6,129 bases of DNA, taken from Frankiales bacterium (GTDB lineage Bacteria; Actinomycetota; Actinomycetes; JAFAQI01). This document shows, one piece after another, positions 5,433 to 6,129 of the stretch. Location: positions 1 to 6,129 of the forward strand of contig JAFAQI010000478.1 in assembly GCA_019246495.1 (NCBI GenBank), in the 5' to 3' direction. A program made the translations under genes and the position numbers. Every line of letters begins with the position of its first letter. Position 1 is the first letter of the stretch. Below the pieces are notes generated by a model. It saw nothing but the letters and a program-made list of their open reading frames with translations, had not been told where the DNA came from and did no database searches.

Positions 5433-6129
5433 GTGAATGTTGGGGTCGCTCGCGACAGCCGTCCACTGGCTGACCTCGGTTTGGTCGAGGTTGCCGCTCT
5501 CGTCGTAGCGGATGCGGTCGTCACCGTTCGTGCCGAGGGCGTCGAAGACCGACAGCAGCTTCAACCGCGGGAACGTCCCGGAGTCCAGCGCCGACTTGAT
5601 CCCGCCGTAGTAGGCGTGCTGCGTGGCCGGCGAGGTCGCGATGGTGCCGAACTCACCGAGCCCCCACGGCTTGGACAAGTAGTCATGGTCCGCGTCGGAG
5701 TTCGCTGACAGGAAGTTGTAGAAGGGCGACACGCTGGCCGCGAAGTCGTTGTTGTTGTCGCCGTACGGGTCCCACATGATCCAGTCGACGAGGTCGTTGC
5801 CGGGCCAGAGGTCGTCCACCATGCAGTTCCAGGACTTCCAGCCCATGTAGTTCATGACCCACACGACGTTGGTGACGCCGAGGGCGGCGAATCGGTCGTG
5901 CACGTTGCGCCACATCGCGCGGTAGTCGGCGGGGGTCCCGGACGTGCCCTTGTAGGTGGTGCAGCCCGAAGCGCCGCTGGTCACGTCGTTCTCCGGCTCG
6001 TGGAAGATCGTGAGGAAGATCTTCGTGCTGCCGAGCCGCTTGAAGCTGTTGGCCATCGCGTCGATCTGCGAGTTGATGGTCGCGTTGCCACCTGTGGCGT
6101 CACTCCACGTCGAGGCCGGCTTCCAGTTG
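5421..6129 (-). CDS. GH26-like glycoside hydrolase (beta-mannanase type), C-terminal part, 5' end outside window
   Basis: The visible 235 residues form the C-terminal part of a TIM-barrel glycosidase and stay open to the window edge, so the start and any signal peptide are missing. Motifs follow the GH26 order: FLTIFHEPEND with the presumed acid/base Glu (codon 5999-5997); the helix PADYRAMWRNVHDRFAALG; the strand VTNVVWVMNYMG; LWPGNDLVDWIMWDPYG, which matches the GH26 pattern of Pro-Gly-Asp, Val-Asp-Trp and Asp-x-Tyr; and KPWGLGEFGT with the presumed nucleophile Glu (codon 5654-5652). The two Glu are 115 residues apart, near the roughly 108 of a well-studied GH26 mannanase. GH26 enzymes cleave beta-mannans and some mixed-linkage glucans, normally outside the cell; the substrate cannot be read from this fragment. 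HEPE instead of the more usual HE-aromatic/Asn motif suggests a divergent subgroup. The gene ends inside a 15-bp repeat and is followed by a hairpin and tRNA-Gln. Confidence 0.8.
   Translation of the reverse strand, partial: NWKPASTWSDATGGNATINSQIDAMANSFKRLGSTKIFLTIFHEPENDVTSGASGCTTYKGTSGTPADYRAMWRNVHDRFAALGVTNVVWVMNYMGWKSWNCMVDDLWPGNDLVDWIMWDPYGDNNNDFAASVSPFYNFLSANSDADHDYLSKPWGLGEFGTIATSPATQHAYYGGIKSALDSGTFPRLKLLSVFDALGTNGDDRIRYDESGNLDQTEVSQWTAVASDPNIHRLS

Noticed and set aside
5209..5466. An 85-codon minus-strand frame over the tRNA, hairpin and 15-bp repeats
   Set aside because: It runs through the tRNA-Gln gene and gets its Gln-Leu-Thr-Ala-Thr pattern only from the tandem repeat; there is no family likeness.

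Overview
This 6.1-kb window comes from a high-GC actinobacterial chromosome. Four minus-strand housekeeping genes (glmU, prs, rplY, pth) occur in the order known from actinobacteria, coding is strongly GC-biased at third positions, all four use GTG starts, and GlmU, Prs and L25 have actinobacterial-type lengths and motifs. I cannot name the genus from sequence alone.

Layout, left to right. At 1-170 (minus) is the N-terminal part of pth (peptidyl-tRNA hydrolase), cut by the window edge. At 198-893 (minus) is rplY/ctc (ribosomal protein L25 with a long acidic tail). A 144-nt divergent intergenic region (894-1037) must hold the promoters for rplY and for the next gene. At 1038-2657 (plus) is a 539-aa secreted beta-propeller protein with LVIVD-type repeats and no assigned function. 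A short hairpin lies in the 44-nt convergent gap. At 2702-3682 (minus) is prs (PRPP synthetase), overlapping by 4 nt glmU (3679-5175, minus; bifunctional UDP-GlcNAc synthesis). Upstream of glmU is a minus-strand tRNA-Gln(UUG) gene at 5247-5324 with an encoded CCA. Finally, a GC hairpin and a 15-bp tandem repeat lead into the 3' end of a minus-strand gene (5421-6129, 5' end outside the window) that encodes a GH26-like glycoside hydrolase (beta-mannanase type).

How the genes fit together. glmU and prs form a translationally coupled pair that feeds cell-wall precursor (UDP-GlcNAc) and nucleotide/PRPP metabolism. rplY and pth form a second pair concerned with translation. In many actinobacteria these four genes lie in one co-directional block. 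Here the block is split by an oppositely oriented gene for a secreted protein, so rplY-pth cannot simply be read from the glmU-prs transcript. The secreted propeller and the GH26-like enzyme are the accessory parts of the window. I found no CRISPR array, transposase, integrase, toxin-antitoxin pair or clearly new multi-gene system. The most unusual items are the split housekeeping cluster, the histidine-bearing propeller, the 15-bp repeats that overlap the GH26-like stop codon, and the enlarged variable region of the tRNA-Gln.
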